A stretch of DNA of 64,000 nt, taken from the NCBI RefSeq assembly GCF_022524345.1, contig NZ_JAKWJU010000002.1, positions 2,294,001 to 2,358,000 on the forward strand. The letters run 5' to 3'. The translations under genes were made by a program, and so were the position numbers. Below the pieces are notes generated by a model that was given only the letters and a program-made list of their open reading frames with translations, was not told where the DNA came from and did no database searches. Below, piece by piece: positions 54,064 to 62,725 of this stretch; position 1 is the first letter of the stretch; each line of letters starts with the position of its first letter. This DNA comes from Streptomyces marispadix. Its GTDB lineage: Bacteria > Actinomycetota > Actinomycetes > Streptomycetales > Streptomycetaceae.

Positions 54064-54918
54064 TCAGGACTTGCCGTCCCCGGCCTCCGTCAGCTTCTCG
54101 TGCTGCTTCTTCACCAGCGCGGCGGCCACGGCCTGCGGCTCGCCCGACAGCGAAACGGACATGAACGACGCGGTGTTGGCGCCCGTACGGACGATCGTGA
54201 AGACCGTCGGGGACTCCTTGCCGCGGGCGTCCTCCATCGTGAAGCGCACCGAGTCGTCCCCGACGCCGACGCCCTTGCCGGGCTTGACGCTCAGCCGTGA
54301 CTTCTCACCCGTGTTGATCTGCCCGGTGAACGAACCGCAGTCGCGCACGGCCTTCTTCAGCTCTCCCAGCCACTTCTCGGCCTCGCCCTCGGCGTAGGAG
54401 GAGAGCAGCACCTGCTGCACCGCGCCGCCCGTGCTGAGTGAACCTTTCATCAGCACACCGCTCGAGAACGCCTTGCGTTCGTGCTCCGGCTTGGAGTCCA
54501 CGACGTCGGTGATCGGCGAGCAGCGGGGGTCGTCCGCCTTCATCGTGTTCTGCGCGGGCAGCGCGTCCTCCTTGTTGCGCTGCGCCCGGTAGCCCTTCAC
54601 ATCGCCGGACTTCAGCAGCGCGCCGTCCAACTGCTTCTGGTCCAGCGGGGGAACACCGCCGCCCTCGGCTCCGCCCTCACCGGCAGAACCGGAATCCGAA
54701 CCGGAACCGGAACTCTGGCTTCGGCCGTCTTCCTTCTTCCCGCCACTGCCGTCACCGCTGCCACTGCAAGCAACAGCCGTCACGGCCAGCACCGGCACAA
54801 CAACCGCCACACCCAGCACACGACGGACACGAGGACCGAGGCGACTACCCCTGCGACCACACGTGCGACCGTGTCGGTCACCATCACTGCGACAACGAAC
54901 AGAGGTGCTGCTGCCCAT
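54064..54918 (-). CDS. Hypothetical lipoprotein
   Basis: 284 residues from ATG 54918 (AGGAG seven bases upstream). An unusually long basic n-region leads to RVLGVAVVVPVLAVTAVAC, a lipobox with cysteine near residue 51. A Gly/Ser-rich linker (SGSGSDSGSAGEGGAEGG) precedes a globular domain from about 95 on: LDGALLKSGDVKGYRAQRNK, VQQVLLSSYAEGEAEKWLGE and VFTIVRTGANTASFMSVSL. This resembles the extracytoplasmic sensor-like domains found in actinobacterial lipoproteins (PknH-type), but I cannot assign a function. It lies between the SUKH-1 and SUKH-3 fusion genes and is divergent from the latter. Confidence 0.8.
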   Translation of the reverse strand: MGSSTSVRCRSDGDRHGRTCGRRGSRLGPRVRRVLGVAVVVPVLAVTAVACSGSGDGSGGKKEDGRSQSSGSGSDSGSAGEGGAEGGGVPPLDQKQLDGALLKSGDVKGYRAQRNKEDALPAQNTMKADDPRCSPITDVVDSKPEHERKAFSSGVLMKGSLSTGGAVQQVLLSSYAEGEAEKWLGELKKAVRDCGSFTGQINTGEKSRLSVKPGKGVGVGDDSVRFTMEDARGKESPTVFTIVRTGANTASFMSVSLSGEPQAVAAALVKKQHEKLTEAGDGKS

Positions 54919-55135
54919 GACGGAACTCCTGCCTCGAGTAGAGATGTACGCCCGATGCTGACTTCAACCGTCCCCACGCGCCATCCCTGTATCACCCCCG
55001 TACGGGAATCCGTCACATACGGATGACATGCCCACTGGCATGATCGACTCGCCCCCCACGCTGCATACTTGGCCCGGCACACCGCACACACCAGACACAA
55101 ACGGCAGAAGGGGCCGTGCGGGGAGGAACCAGCTC

Positions 55136-56377
55136 ATGAACACCGCATCGCTCAATTCCCCGGCGTCCGCCGCCGGTTCGGCAGGGACCGCCGAGTCGGC
55201 GACCGCCGGACCGGCACGAGCCGCGACAGCCGCGACGGCACCGGCGGCGCACGCCCCTCCGGCGCCGCGGACCGCGCCGGGCGGCCCGGCACGTACCGGC
55301 ACGGCGAGCCCTGCGAGCCCCCGAACCGCCGACGACCCCCGCGTCCGCTGGACCGCCGCCCCCGAGGACCCCACGCCACCGCTGCACGAGCGGCGCGACG
55401 GCATCCTCCCCGCGGTGGCCGCCGCCCTCTCCGTACGAGGCCGCACCCTCACCTCGACGGGCAACAAGGGAGACCAGGCCCCCGCACCGCACCCCCTCGT
55501 GCAGGACTTCCTCGACACCCTCACCACCGAGCACCGCGCCCGCCACACGGGCCGCTGCCCGGAGACCGTCCTGATCTCCCGCTACCTCGGCGAAACCGAG
55601 GCCGCGCGCCCCTCGAAGCGCACCAAGGGCCGTACGAGCGGCGGAAAAGGCGGGAAGAGGACCCTCACCCTCGCCGAGGCCAAGCGCGCCCTGAAGAACG
55701 CCAAACTCACCGCCCGCCACATCCGTGAGCAGGGCGACCCGCTCCACGGCCGCTACGCACCGCCCTGCCGCTCCTGCGGCGCGCTCCTCGCGCACTTCGG
55801 GGTACGCCCCGTCGACTCCGGCAGCCGGCACCAAGGCCGCTCGGTGACCCCGCCCCGAAACCTGCGCGACTCCACCACCCGCTTCTCCGTGGCCGTCGAC
55901 GACGCGCTGCGCAACGCGGGCTGGCGGCCCGGACGGCGCGACATGCGCCAGGCCGAGGAGTGGGCCGACACCCTCCGGCTGCACGCCTCCCCCGGCGGGC
56001 ACAGACACGCCGTGCTGCCCGCCGCCGTGGAGGTCTGGGCCGAGTTCGGCAATCTGCCCATCGTCCCCACCGGGCCCGGACGCAACATCGCACCCTCGGC
56101 CGTACGCATCGACCCCCTGCACGCGCTGCACGCCGCCCGCACCCTCGCCGAACTCGGCCGTGCCCTGCGTACGAAGATCTGCCCCCTCGGCACCGACGGT
56201 TCCGACGCGGCGATCCTCGCCATCGACACCGAGGCCCGCGTCTACAGCCTCGACCACACCGGCGACTGGTATCTCGGCCGCGACTTCGACACCGCGCTCG
56301 CCGCGCTGCTCACGGGCACCCGCCCGGAACGGCTCACAAGACCGCTGGACGCGTCCGCCGCCGGGGACTCCGTATGA
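55136..56377 (+). CDS. YwqJ-type deaminase-like + SUKH-3 fusion protein
   Basis: 413 residues from ATG 55136 (GGAGG nine bases upstream; an earlier ATG at 55028 lacks a site). Residues 1-70 are Ala/Pro/Thr-rich. About 85-225 match YwqJ-type toxin deaminases: HTGRCPETVLISRYLGE with C141-x-E143 as first zinc ligand and catalytic Glu, REQGDPLHGRYAPPCRSCGA with the PC-x-x-C pair C211/C214. A basic KRTKGRTSGGKGGKR loop lies between. About 245-400 fit SUKH-3: ALRNAGWRPGRRDMRQAEEW, VEVWAEFGNLPIVPTGPGR, EARVYSLDHTGDWYLGRDF and ALAALLTGTRPERL. All deaminase metal ligands appear present, so it may be active on nucleic acid or nucleotides. No secretion signal. Confidence 0.85.
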   Translation: MNTASLNSPASAAGSAGTAESATAGPARAATAATAPAAHAPPAPRTAPGGPARTGTASPASPRTADDPRVRWTAAPEDPTPPLHERRDGILPAVAAALSVRGRTLTSTGNKGDQAPAPHPLVQDFLDTLTTEHRARHTGRCPETVLISRYLGETEAARPSKRTKGRTSGGKGGKRTLTLAEAKRALKNAKLTARHIREQGDPLHGRYAPPCRSCGALLAHFGVRPVDSGSRHQGRSVTPPRNLRDSTTRFSVAVDDALRNAGWRPGRRDMRQAEEWADTLRLHASPGGHRHAVLPAAVEVWAEFGNLPIVPTGPGRNIAPSAVRIDPLHALHAARTLAELGRALRTKICPLGTDGSDAAILAIDTEARVYSLDHTGDWYLGRDFDTALAALLTGTRPERLTRPLDASAAGDSV

Positions 56378-56575
56378 CGTGAGATCCCCAGTTGGGCAGA
56401 GCCCGTATGACGGCAGAGCCCGCATGACGGGAGCGTTCTCACGAGGGGCGAACGGGGCGCTTCTACGAGAGAGGGTCTGCGCAGCCGGGGTTCGCAGCGC
56501 CGGCAGCGTTGCCCGGACTGCCTTGCCTGCTGGGCCTGTTCGGCCCGGTGAATCCGTTGGACTCGCGGGGCCTGT

Positions 56576-58162
56576 TCAGCCGGGACGCCCGCGCTGTCCG
56601 TCCGCGCCGCCGGGTCCCGCCGCCTCCCGCCGTCCCGCGGGTATCACCGCCGAGACCTTGAATCCGCCCGCGTCCGTCGGGCCCGAGACGAAGCCGCCGC
56701 CGAGCGCCGCGACCCGCTCCTTCATGCCCACCAGGCCGTTGCCGCCGCTCGGCAGGCCCGCACCGGCCACGCCCTCGCCGTCCACCGGACGCTCGTTCTC
56801 CACCTGGACCGCGACCTCTCCCTCGCGGTGCGCGAGCCGCACCCTCGTACGGGCACCGGGCGCATGCTTGTGGACGTTCGTCAGCGCCTCCTGCACCACG
56901 CGGAACGCGGTCTGCTCCACGCCCGCCCCGTAGCCGCGCGACGAGCCGTCCACCGAGAGGTCGACCGACATCCCCGCCTCCCGTGACTGGCCCACCAGCG
57001 CGTCCAGTTCCGCGAGGCACGGTCCGTCGTCCGTCCCCCGTCCCTCGCGTGATGCACCGTGCGCACCGCCTTCGAGCGCGGCACCCGGGCCCGCTCCCCC
57101 GCCCGTGTACGCAGCGGAGCCCGAAGCGGAACCCCGGCCGGAACCGGCGTCCACGCCGCCGGGCCCCCGCGACGCGTCCCCGCGCCGCCGCGCGTCGCCG
57201 CCGTCTTCCGCCGAGGCCACCATGCCCACCGCGCCCGCCGAACCATCCGGCTCCGCCGAACCCGCCGACCCCGCCGCCGCCACCGCGAACTCCGCCAGGC
57301 GCACCGAAGCGCCGCCCGAACCGGCCGTACGCTCGACGCTCCCCTCCGGGGCACGCAGCACGCCCAGCATCGTCCGCAGCTCCGTCAGCGCCTGCCTGCC
57401 CATGTCGCCGACCAGTGCCGCGTTCTTCGACGCCTTCTCCGGGTCCTTCAACGCCACCGCCTGCAACGCCGCAGCGTGCACCACCATCAGGCTCACCCGG
57501 TGCGCCACCACGTCGTGCATCTCCCGCGCGATCCGCGTGCGCTCCTCGCTGCGCGCCCACTCCGCGCGTTCCTCCGCGCGGTCGGCCAGCAGCGCCAACT
57601 CCCGTTCCAGACCGTCCGCCCGCTCCCTGAGCGACTCCACCAGGCGCCGCCGCGCACCGACGTAGAGGCCCATCAGCACAGGGGGCGCCGTGAGCCCTAT
57701 CGCCACCACGAGGGACATCAGCGGGATGAACCACGGCGGAGGGTTGAACCCGGGGTCCTGCCCGATGCTCTGATGCATCCGCACGACGGTGATGATGACC
57801 GCGGCGGCGGCCTGCATGCTCGTCAGCAGCACCGTGATCCGGCGGGGCACGTTGGCGGCGACGGCGAGGCTGTAGAGCCCGACGAAGCCGAGCAGGAAAC
57901 CCATCTCCGCGGGGGTCAGCGCGATCGACACCAGCACGACCGCGATCGGCCAGCGCCGCCGCAGCACCAGCGTCGACCCGGCCAGCAGCCCGAGGATCAC
58001 GCCCGCCACATCCGGCAGGCCCGCCTCGTCCGCGAAGTCCACGCCCTGTACGGCGCACTCCACGGCGGAGGCCAGGCCCAGGGCGATGTCCAGCACGGCG
58101 CTCCGCCGGCGCTCCCACCACCATGGCCCGCCGACGGTCGGCCTCTCCCCCGTCTCGGTCAT
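56576..58162 (-). CDS. NarL/DesK-type sensor histidine kinase without adjacent response regulator
   Basis: 528 residues from ATG 58162. About five membrane segments in 25-185 (VAGVILGLLAGSTLVLRRRW, VLLTSMQAAAAVIITVVRMH). HisKA_3: EERTRIAREMHDVVAHRVSL with phospho-acceptor His in MHDVVAHR. A long Gly/Ser/Ala/Asp-rich insertion (about 295-400; GVDAGSGRGSASGSAA) splits the usual dimerisation/ATPase linkage. HATPase: VVQEALTNVHKHAPGARTRV (N-box) and GGNGLVGMKERVAALGGGFV (G-box). It would phosphorylate a LuxR/NarL-type regulator, but none is encoded in the window; the 3' neighbour is convergent and the 5' side is the tRNA-Gln. The regulator may lie elsewhere or be lost. Confidence 0.93.
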   Translation of the reverse strand: MTETGERPTVGGPWWWERRRSAVLDIALGLASAVECAVQGVDFADEAGLPDVAGVILGLLAGSTLVLRRRWPIAVVLVSIALTPAEMGFLLGFVGLYSLAVAANVPRRITVLLTSMQAAAAVIITVVRMHQSIGQDPGFNPPPWFIPLMSLVVAIGLTAPPVLMGLYVGARRRLVESLRERADGLERELALLADRAEERAEWARSEERTRIAREMHDVVAHRVSLMVVHAAALQAVALKDPEKASKNAALVGDMGRQALTELRTMLGVLRAPEGSVERTAGSGGASVRLAEFAVAAAGSAGSAEPDGSAGAVGMVASAEDGGDARRRGDASRGPGGVDAGSGRGSASGSAAYTGGGAGPGAALEGGAHGASREGRGTDDGPCLAELDALVGQSREAGMSVDLSVDGSSRGYGAGVEQTAFRVVQEALTNVHKHAPGARTRVRLAHREGEVAVQVENERPVDGEGVAGAGLPSGGNGLVGMKERVAALGGGFVSGPTDAGGFKVSAVIPAGRREAAGPGGADGQRGRPG

Positions 58163-58303
58163 ACCGACCAGCGTACGACCGGGGGCCAACCAGTTTTCCG
58201 GCTCGCACAGGAACCGAACACTCCGTCGCCGGACCCCAACATTCCGCTCCGCGCCGAGCCCTGGAGCGGCGCCCGGCGAAGCCGCCCGCACCCAGGACCG
58301 ACC

Positions 58304-58363
58304 GCGCACGTGACGGCGCACATGACGGCGCACATGACCGCGTAGATGACCGCGCATATATGG
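58304..58363 (+). repeat. 12-bp tandem repeat, about five copies
   Basis: Units GCGCACGTGACG, GCGCACATGACG, GCGCACATGACC, GCGTAGATGACC and GCGCATATATGG start at 58304 and follow every 12 bases. Located 142-201 bases upstream of the histidine kinase start, in its promoter/leader region. 58163-58440 otherwise holds no gene. Confidence 0.85.
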
Positions 58364-58440
58364 GCCTCAACGCGGGCTCGCGGCCCGCGTCCTGCGTCAC
58401 GCGGACCCCTGCCGTCGCGTCGACGGGCCAAGGTCGGGCA

Positions 58441-58465
58441 TAGTATGTGGGGTCCGAGGGACCCC
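58441..58465 (+). promoter_or_regulatory. Candidate -10 and hairpin upstream of tRNA-Gln
   Basis: TAGTAT at 58441-58446 fits a -10. Directly after it is a perfect hairpin GGGGTCC-GAG-GGACCCC (58449-58465), which would be at the 5' end of the precursor. The -35 is not clear. Confidence 0.4.
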
Positions 58466-58492
58466 GGCGAGGGAGAATCGGACATAGTGCGA

Positions 58493-58563
58493 TCCCGGGT
58501 CGACTAAGGGCAAGTCCTTGGTTTTTGGTGCCAATGATGGGGGTTCGAATCCTCCCCCGGGAG
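58493..58563 (+). tRNA. tRNA-Gln(UUG)
   Basis: A 71-base cloverleaf without encoded CCA. Acceptor TCCCGGG (58493-58499) pairs with CCCGGGA (58556-58562), discriminator G. The anticodon stem TTGGT/GCCAA has loop TTTTGGT, anticodon TTG. The T-arm has GTTCGAATC. Located directly upstream of glmU, with about 290 bases between. Confidence 0.95.
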
Positions 58564-58852
58564 CTTGAGGTTCCGCCAGCGGCCGGCGCCCGCTCCTTCC
58601 GTCCGCCGATTCCGGCCGCTGAGCTGATCACCGGTCCCGGTCACGTCGCGGACGCCGACCGCCGGTCCTGAGCGCGGACGGCGACCGCGGGCTCCGACCG
58701 CGAACACCGATCGCGAACACCGGCCGCCGACTTCGACTCACGGCCCCGCCCACGCAGGCCGGGGCCCCTCCCGTGTCCGGATCCGGACCCCTGTGTAACC
58801 CACCGGTATCCTGCGGGTGTTCCCCCTGACCCCGTAGCCGAAGGGCACCCCC

Positions 58853-60331
58853 GTGAGCGTCAACCGCCCGGCAGCCGTCGTCGTACTCGCAGCGGGTGAG
58901 GGCACCCGTATGAAATCGGCGACGCCCAAGGTTCTGCACGAGATCTGCGGCCGTTCCCTTCTCGGCCATGTCGTCGCCGCGTCCCGCAGCCTCTCCCCCG
59001 AGCATCTCGTCGTGGTCGTCGGTCACGCCCGTGAGCAGGTGACGGCGCATCTCGCCGAGGTCGACGCGGAGGTGCGCACGGCGGTGCAGCACGAGCAGAA
59101 CGGCACCGGGCACGCGGTCCGCATGGCCCTTGAGGAGCTGTCGGGCAGCGGCGTGGCGCTCGACGGCACGGTGGTCGTCACATGCGGGGACACCCCCCTG
59201 CTGACGGGCGAGACGCTCCAGTCGCTCGCCGACACCCACGCCGCGGACGGCAACGCCGTCACGGTGCTCACCGCCGAGGTCCCTGACTCCACGGGCTACG
59301 GCCGTATCGTGCGCGACCCGGACAGCGGCGCGGTCACGGCGATCGTCGAGCACAAGGACGCCACACCCGCCCAACTCGCCGTCACGGAGATCAACTCGGG
59401 GGTCTTCGCGTTCGACGCGCAGCTCCTCATTGACGCCCTCGGCAAGGTCCGTACGGACAACAGCCAGGGCGAGGAGTATCTGACCGACGTGCTAGGCATC
59501 CTGCGCAGCGCGGGTCACCGGGTGGGCGCCTCGGTGGCGGGCGACCACCGGGAGATCCTGGGGATCAACAACCGTGTGCAGCTTGCCGAGGCACGCGGGC
59601 TGCTCAACGGCCGCCTGCTGGAGCGGGCGATGCTCGCGGGCGTGACCGTGGTGGACCCGGCGTCGACGCTGCTGGACGTCTCGGTGACCTACGAGCAGGA
59701 CGTGACGGTGCTTCCCGGCACGCAGTTGACGGGTTCGACGCATCTCGCGGAGGGCTGCGAGGTGGGCCCCAATTCGCAATTGGCCGATACGGCCGTGGGC
59801 GCGGGGGCCTCGGTGAGCAACACGGTGGCGCAGGGCGCGGAGATCGGAGACGGCGCGAAGGTGGGCCCGTTCACATATTTGCGGCCGGGCACGCGACTGG
59901 GCGTGAAGGTGAAGGCGGGCAGCTTCGTCGAGATCAAGAACGCCGAGATCGGCGAGGGTTCGAAGGTGCCGCACCTTTCGTATGTGGGTGACGCCTCGGT
60001 CGGTGAGCACACCAACATCGGTGCCGCGACGGTGTTCGTGAATTACGACGGTGAGAACAAGCACCGCACGGCGATCGGTTCACACTGCAAGACGGGCGCG
60101 GACAACATGTTCGTGGCGCCGGTCACCGTCGGGGACGGTGCCTATACGGCCGCGGGTTCGGTGATCACGAAGGATGTGCCGCCAGGTTCGCTCGCCGTGG
60201 CGCGCGGCCAACAGCGCAATATCGCGGGGTGGGTGGCGCGTAAGAGGCCGGGCAGCGCATCGGCACAGGCGGCCGAGAGCGCGTCGGGAACGCCGGGCGG
60301 GGAGGGCACCGAGAGCCCGTCCGGTGGCTGA
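58853..60331 (+). CDS. glmU: Bifunctional UDP-GlcNAc pyrophosphorylase / GlcN-1-P acetyltransferase GlmU
   Basis: 492 residues. It makes UDP-N-acetylglucosamine for peptidoglycan. N-terminal uridyltransferase: AVVVLAAGEGTRMKSATPKV (residues 6-25, the L-x-x-G-x-G-T-x-M-x(5)-K motif), HEQNGTGHAVRMAL, VTCGDTPLL and EYLTDVLGIL. The C-terminal left-handed beta-helix has hexapeptide repeats (GAEIGDGAKVGPFTYLRPG, EIGEGSKVPHLSYVGDASVG) and the acetyltransferase loop NYDGENKHRTAIG. A Ser/Ala/Glu-rich tail follows about residue 460. GTG 58853 behind GGCACCCCC has no strong site. First gene of a run with prs, rplY and pth. Confidence 0.97.
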   Translation: MSVNRPAAVVVLAAGEGTRMKSATPKVLHEICGRSLLGHVVAASRSLSPEHLVVVVGHAREQVTAHLAEVDAEVRTAVQHEQNGTGHAVRMALEELSGSGVALDGTVVVTCGDTPLLTGETLQSLADTHAADGNAVTVLTAEVPDSTGYGRIVRDPDSGAVTAIVEHKDATPAQLAVTEINSGVFAFDAQLLIDALGKVRTDNSQGEEYLTDVLGILRSAGHRVGASVAGDHREILGINNRVQLAEARGLLNGRLLERAMLAGVTVVDPASTLLDVSVTYEQDVTVLPGTQLTGSTHLAEGCEVGPNSQLADTAVGAGASVSNTVAQGAEIGDGAKVGPFTYLRPGTRLGVKVKAGSFVEIKNAEIGEGSKVPHLSYVGDASVGEHTNIGAATVFVNYDGENKHRTAIGSHCKTGADNMFVAPVTVGDGAYTAAGSVITKDVPPGSLAVARGQQRNIAGWVARKRPGSASAQAAESASGTPGGEGTESPSGG

Positions 60332-60427
60332 CGAGCGGCGACGGCTCCTGCCGGGTGCGCGTGGCCGATGGCCGGGGCGTACGGTTAAGACGCACGCACG
60401 CCCCGCGGAACTCAAGGAGACGGTGCA

Positions 60428-61405
60428 GTGACCGGGATCAAGACGACCGGCGAGAAGAAATTGATGCTCTTCTCCGGCCGCGCCCACCCCGAGCTTGCGG
60501 AGGAGGTCGCGGAACAGCTCGGTATCGGCGTGGTCCCGACCAAGACTTTCGACTTCGCGAACGGCGAGATCTACGTCCGCTTCCAGGAGTCCGCCCGTGG
60601 CGCCGACTGTTTTCTGATGCAGAGCCACACGGCTCCGATCAACAAGTCGATCATGGAGCAACTGATCATGATCGACGCTTTGAAGCGTGCTTCGGCGCGC
60701 AGTATCACGGTGATCGTGCCGTTCTACGGCTATGCGCGTCAGGACAAGAAGCACCGTGGACGGGAGCCCATTTCGGCGCGGTTGATGGCGGATCTGCTTC
60801 AAACGGCGGGCGCGGACCGCATTCTCACCGTGGATCTGCACACGGATCAGATTCAGGGATTCTTCGACGGCCCGGTGGACCACCTTTTCGCGCTGCCGGT
60901 GCTCGCCGACTACGTGGGCGAGCAGGTGGCGAGGGACAAGCTGACGGTGGTCTCGCCGGACGCGGGCCGGGTACGGGTCGCCGACCGCTGGGCGGACCGT
61001 CTCGGCGCGCCGCTGGCGATCGTCCACAAGCGCCGCGACCCGGAGGTCGCGAACCAGGTGACGGTGCACGAGGTCGTCGGTGACGTCGAGGGCCGGGTGT
61101 GCGTGCTGGTCGACGACATGATCGACACCGGCGGCACGATCTGCGCCGCGGCGGACGCGCTGTTCGCGAACGGCGCCGAGGACGTGATCGTCACCGCCAC
61201 GCACGGTGTGCTGTCGGGCCCCGCGGCGGACCGTCTGAAGAACTCGAAGGTGAGCGAGTTCGTCTTCACCAACACCCTGCCGACGCCCGGCGAACAGGAC
61301 CTGGACAAGATCACTGTGCTGTCGATGGCGCCGACGATCGCCCGCGCGGTGCGCGAGGTCTTCGAGGACGGGTCGGTGACCAGCCTCTTCGACGAGCAGG
61401 CGTAG
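60428..61405 (+). CDS. prs: Ribose-phosphate pyrophosphokinase
   Basis: 325 residues. It converts ribose 5-phosphate and ATP to PRPP for nucleotides, His and Trp. Motifs: MLFSGRAHPELAEEVAEQLG, DFANGEIYVRFQESARG, PFYGYARQDKKHRGREPISA (ATP binding), TVDLHTDQIQGFFDGPVDHL (Mg2+/PP signature) and the PRPP loop VLVDDMIDTGGTICAAADAL. Normal length. GTG 60428 follows AAGGAGAC. It starts 97 bases after glmU and is probably cotranscribed. Confidence 0.98.
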   Translation: MTGIKTTGEKKLMLFSGRAHPELAEEVAEQLGIGVVPTKTFDFANGEIYVRFQESARGADCFLMQSHTAPINKSIMEQLIMIDALKRASARSITVIVPFYGYARQDKKHRGREPISARLMADLLQTAGADRILTVDLHTDQIQGFFDGPVDHLFALPVLADYVGEQVARDKLTVVSPDAGRVRVADRWADRLGAPLAIVHKRRDPEVANQVTVHEVVGDVEGRVCVLVDDMIDTGGTICAAADALFANGAEDVIVTATHGVLSGPAADRLKNSKVSEFVFTNTLPTPGEQDLDKITVLSMAPTIARAVREVFEDGSVTSLFDEQA

Positions 61406-61519
61406 GACGCGGCGGCGCACTCGCCGCTCCTCCTGCCCTGTGGCTCGGCGACCGGCCACCGGCCGCCCACCGGCGGCTGCCTGCTCGTGATCGATTTCCG
61501 CACGGCCTTCCTCGCCCCG

Positions 61520-61525
61520 TAGACT
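61520..61525 (+). promoter_or_regulatory. Candidate promoter -10 of rplY
   Basis: TAGACT at 61520-61525 lies about 220 bases before the rplY start in a 339-base gap (61406-61744) that contains no gene. A leader of that size could carry regulation, but I cannot fold a known ribosomal leader there. The -35 is weak. Confidence 0.35.
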
Positions 61526-61744
61526 CGCGATGTCGCTCGGCGAGGGAGGCCGTGTTCGTGCTCCGGCGCAGGCGTTCGACGCGTCGGCCGCATGCTCCCG
61601 GCTCATCCGTTATCGACGCGCGCTCTTCGCCAGGGTCCCCGCGGCTTACGTCCGCGGCCGGCTCTGCGGCGTGGCCGGTCTGTCGTGGACGGACCGAGTG
61701 ACACCACAGATGCCAGATCCGTTTTCGAGTGCGAGGAGCGCAGC

Positions 61745-62353
61745 ATGGCTGACGTCAATCTTTCCGCGAGCGTCCGTTCCGAGTTCGGCAAGGGCGCTGC
61801 CCGCCGGCTGCGCCGCGAGGAGAAGATCCCCGCGGTGATCTACGGCCACGGCGAGGACCCGGTCCACGTGGCCCTGCCCAGCTACGACATGATGATGGCG
61901 CTCAAGACGCCGAACGTCCTGATCCACCTGGACGTCGAGGGCAAGAAGCAGCTCGTCATCCCCAAGGCCGTGCAGCGCGAGGCGATCCGCGGCTTCCTCG
62001 TCCACGCCGACCTGCTGGTGGTGCGCCGCGGCGAGAAGGTCAACGTGGAGATCCCGATTCACGTCGAGGGTGAGCTGGCTCCCGGGCAGAACCTGCTGGA
62101 GCACGTGCTGAACGCGCTGCCGGTCGAGGCCGAGGCCACTCACATCCCGGAGTCGGTCACGGTGTCCGTCGAGGGTCTCGACGCGGGCGACTCCGTCACC
62201 GCCTACCAGATCAAGCTGCCGAAGGGCACGTCGCTGGCCGTCGAGGAGGACGACGTGGTGATCCAGGTGCTGGCGGCCCAGGCGGAGGAGCCCTCCGCCG
62301 AGGAGGAGGCCGCGGGCGAGACGGAGGCCGCGGGCGAGGCCGCCTCCGAGTGA
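61745..62353 (+). CDS. rplY: 50S ribosomal protein L25, general stress (Ctc/TL5) form
   Basis: 202 residues, the long two-domain form. The N-terminal L25 domain (residues 1-90) binds 5S rRNA: SASVRSEFGKGAARRLRREE, KIPAVIYGHGEDPVHVALPS. The C-terminal TL5/Ctc beta-barrel has RGEKVNVEIPIHVEGELAPG and LNALPVEAEATHIPESVTVS. A Glu/Ala-rich acidic tail (EEPSAEEEAAGETEAAGEA) ends it. ATG 61745 after AGGAGCGCAGC. The conserved neighbour order prs-rplY-pth supports the assignment. Confidence 0.97.
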   Translation: MADVNLSASVRSEFGKGAARRLRREEKIPAVIYGHGEDPVHVALPSYDMMMALKTPNVLIHLDVEGKKQLVIPKAVQREAIRGFLVHADLLVVRRGEKVNVEIPIHVEGELAPGQNLLEHVLNALPVEAEATHIPESVTVSVEGLDAGDSVTAYQIKLPKGTSLAVEEDDVVIQVLAAQAEEPSAEEEAAGETEAAGEAASE

Positions 62354-62435
62354 CGTCCGGCGGCGGCCCCGTTCCCGGGCACTCGCCCGGAAGCCGGTTC
62401 CGGGGTCGCCTCCCGGAGCGTTCGTTCCGCGACGG

Positions 62436-62524
62436 TCCCGAACAGGACGTTCCCGGAACAGGGCGGTCGCGGACGAGACAGTCCCGAACGGGGAGCGGTC
62501 CCGAACGGGGCTCTCCCGTCCGGG
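62436..62524 (+). repeat. Cluster of CCCG-N2-CGGG-type palindromes between rplY and pth
   Basis: TCCCGAACGGGG occurs exactly at 62482 and 62499, with variants at 62436 (TCCCGAACAGG) and 62451 (TCCCGGAACAGGG), and CCCGTCCGGG at 62515. Each exact copy is CCCG-AA-CGGG. They lie in the 372-base gap 62354-62725, which has no gene. Function unknown; folded together they could stop or slow transcription. Confidence 0.65.
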
Positions 62525-62725
62525 ACTTGGCCCGGTCCGCCCCGGCCCGGTGCTGACCCTGGCGGTCGCGTCCCTGGTCCCGGCCAGGGGCGGTGACGTT
62601 CCGGATCTGTTCTCCGACTGCCGCCGCGTTCCCCGGCCGCACGGGCCGTGCGGGGCGCGGCGGCGCTCGTTCCCACTGCCGTTGTACGCCGAAGGCTGGA
62701 CGCCTGATTCCGAAGGGCCGCTGAG

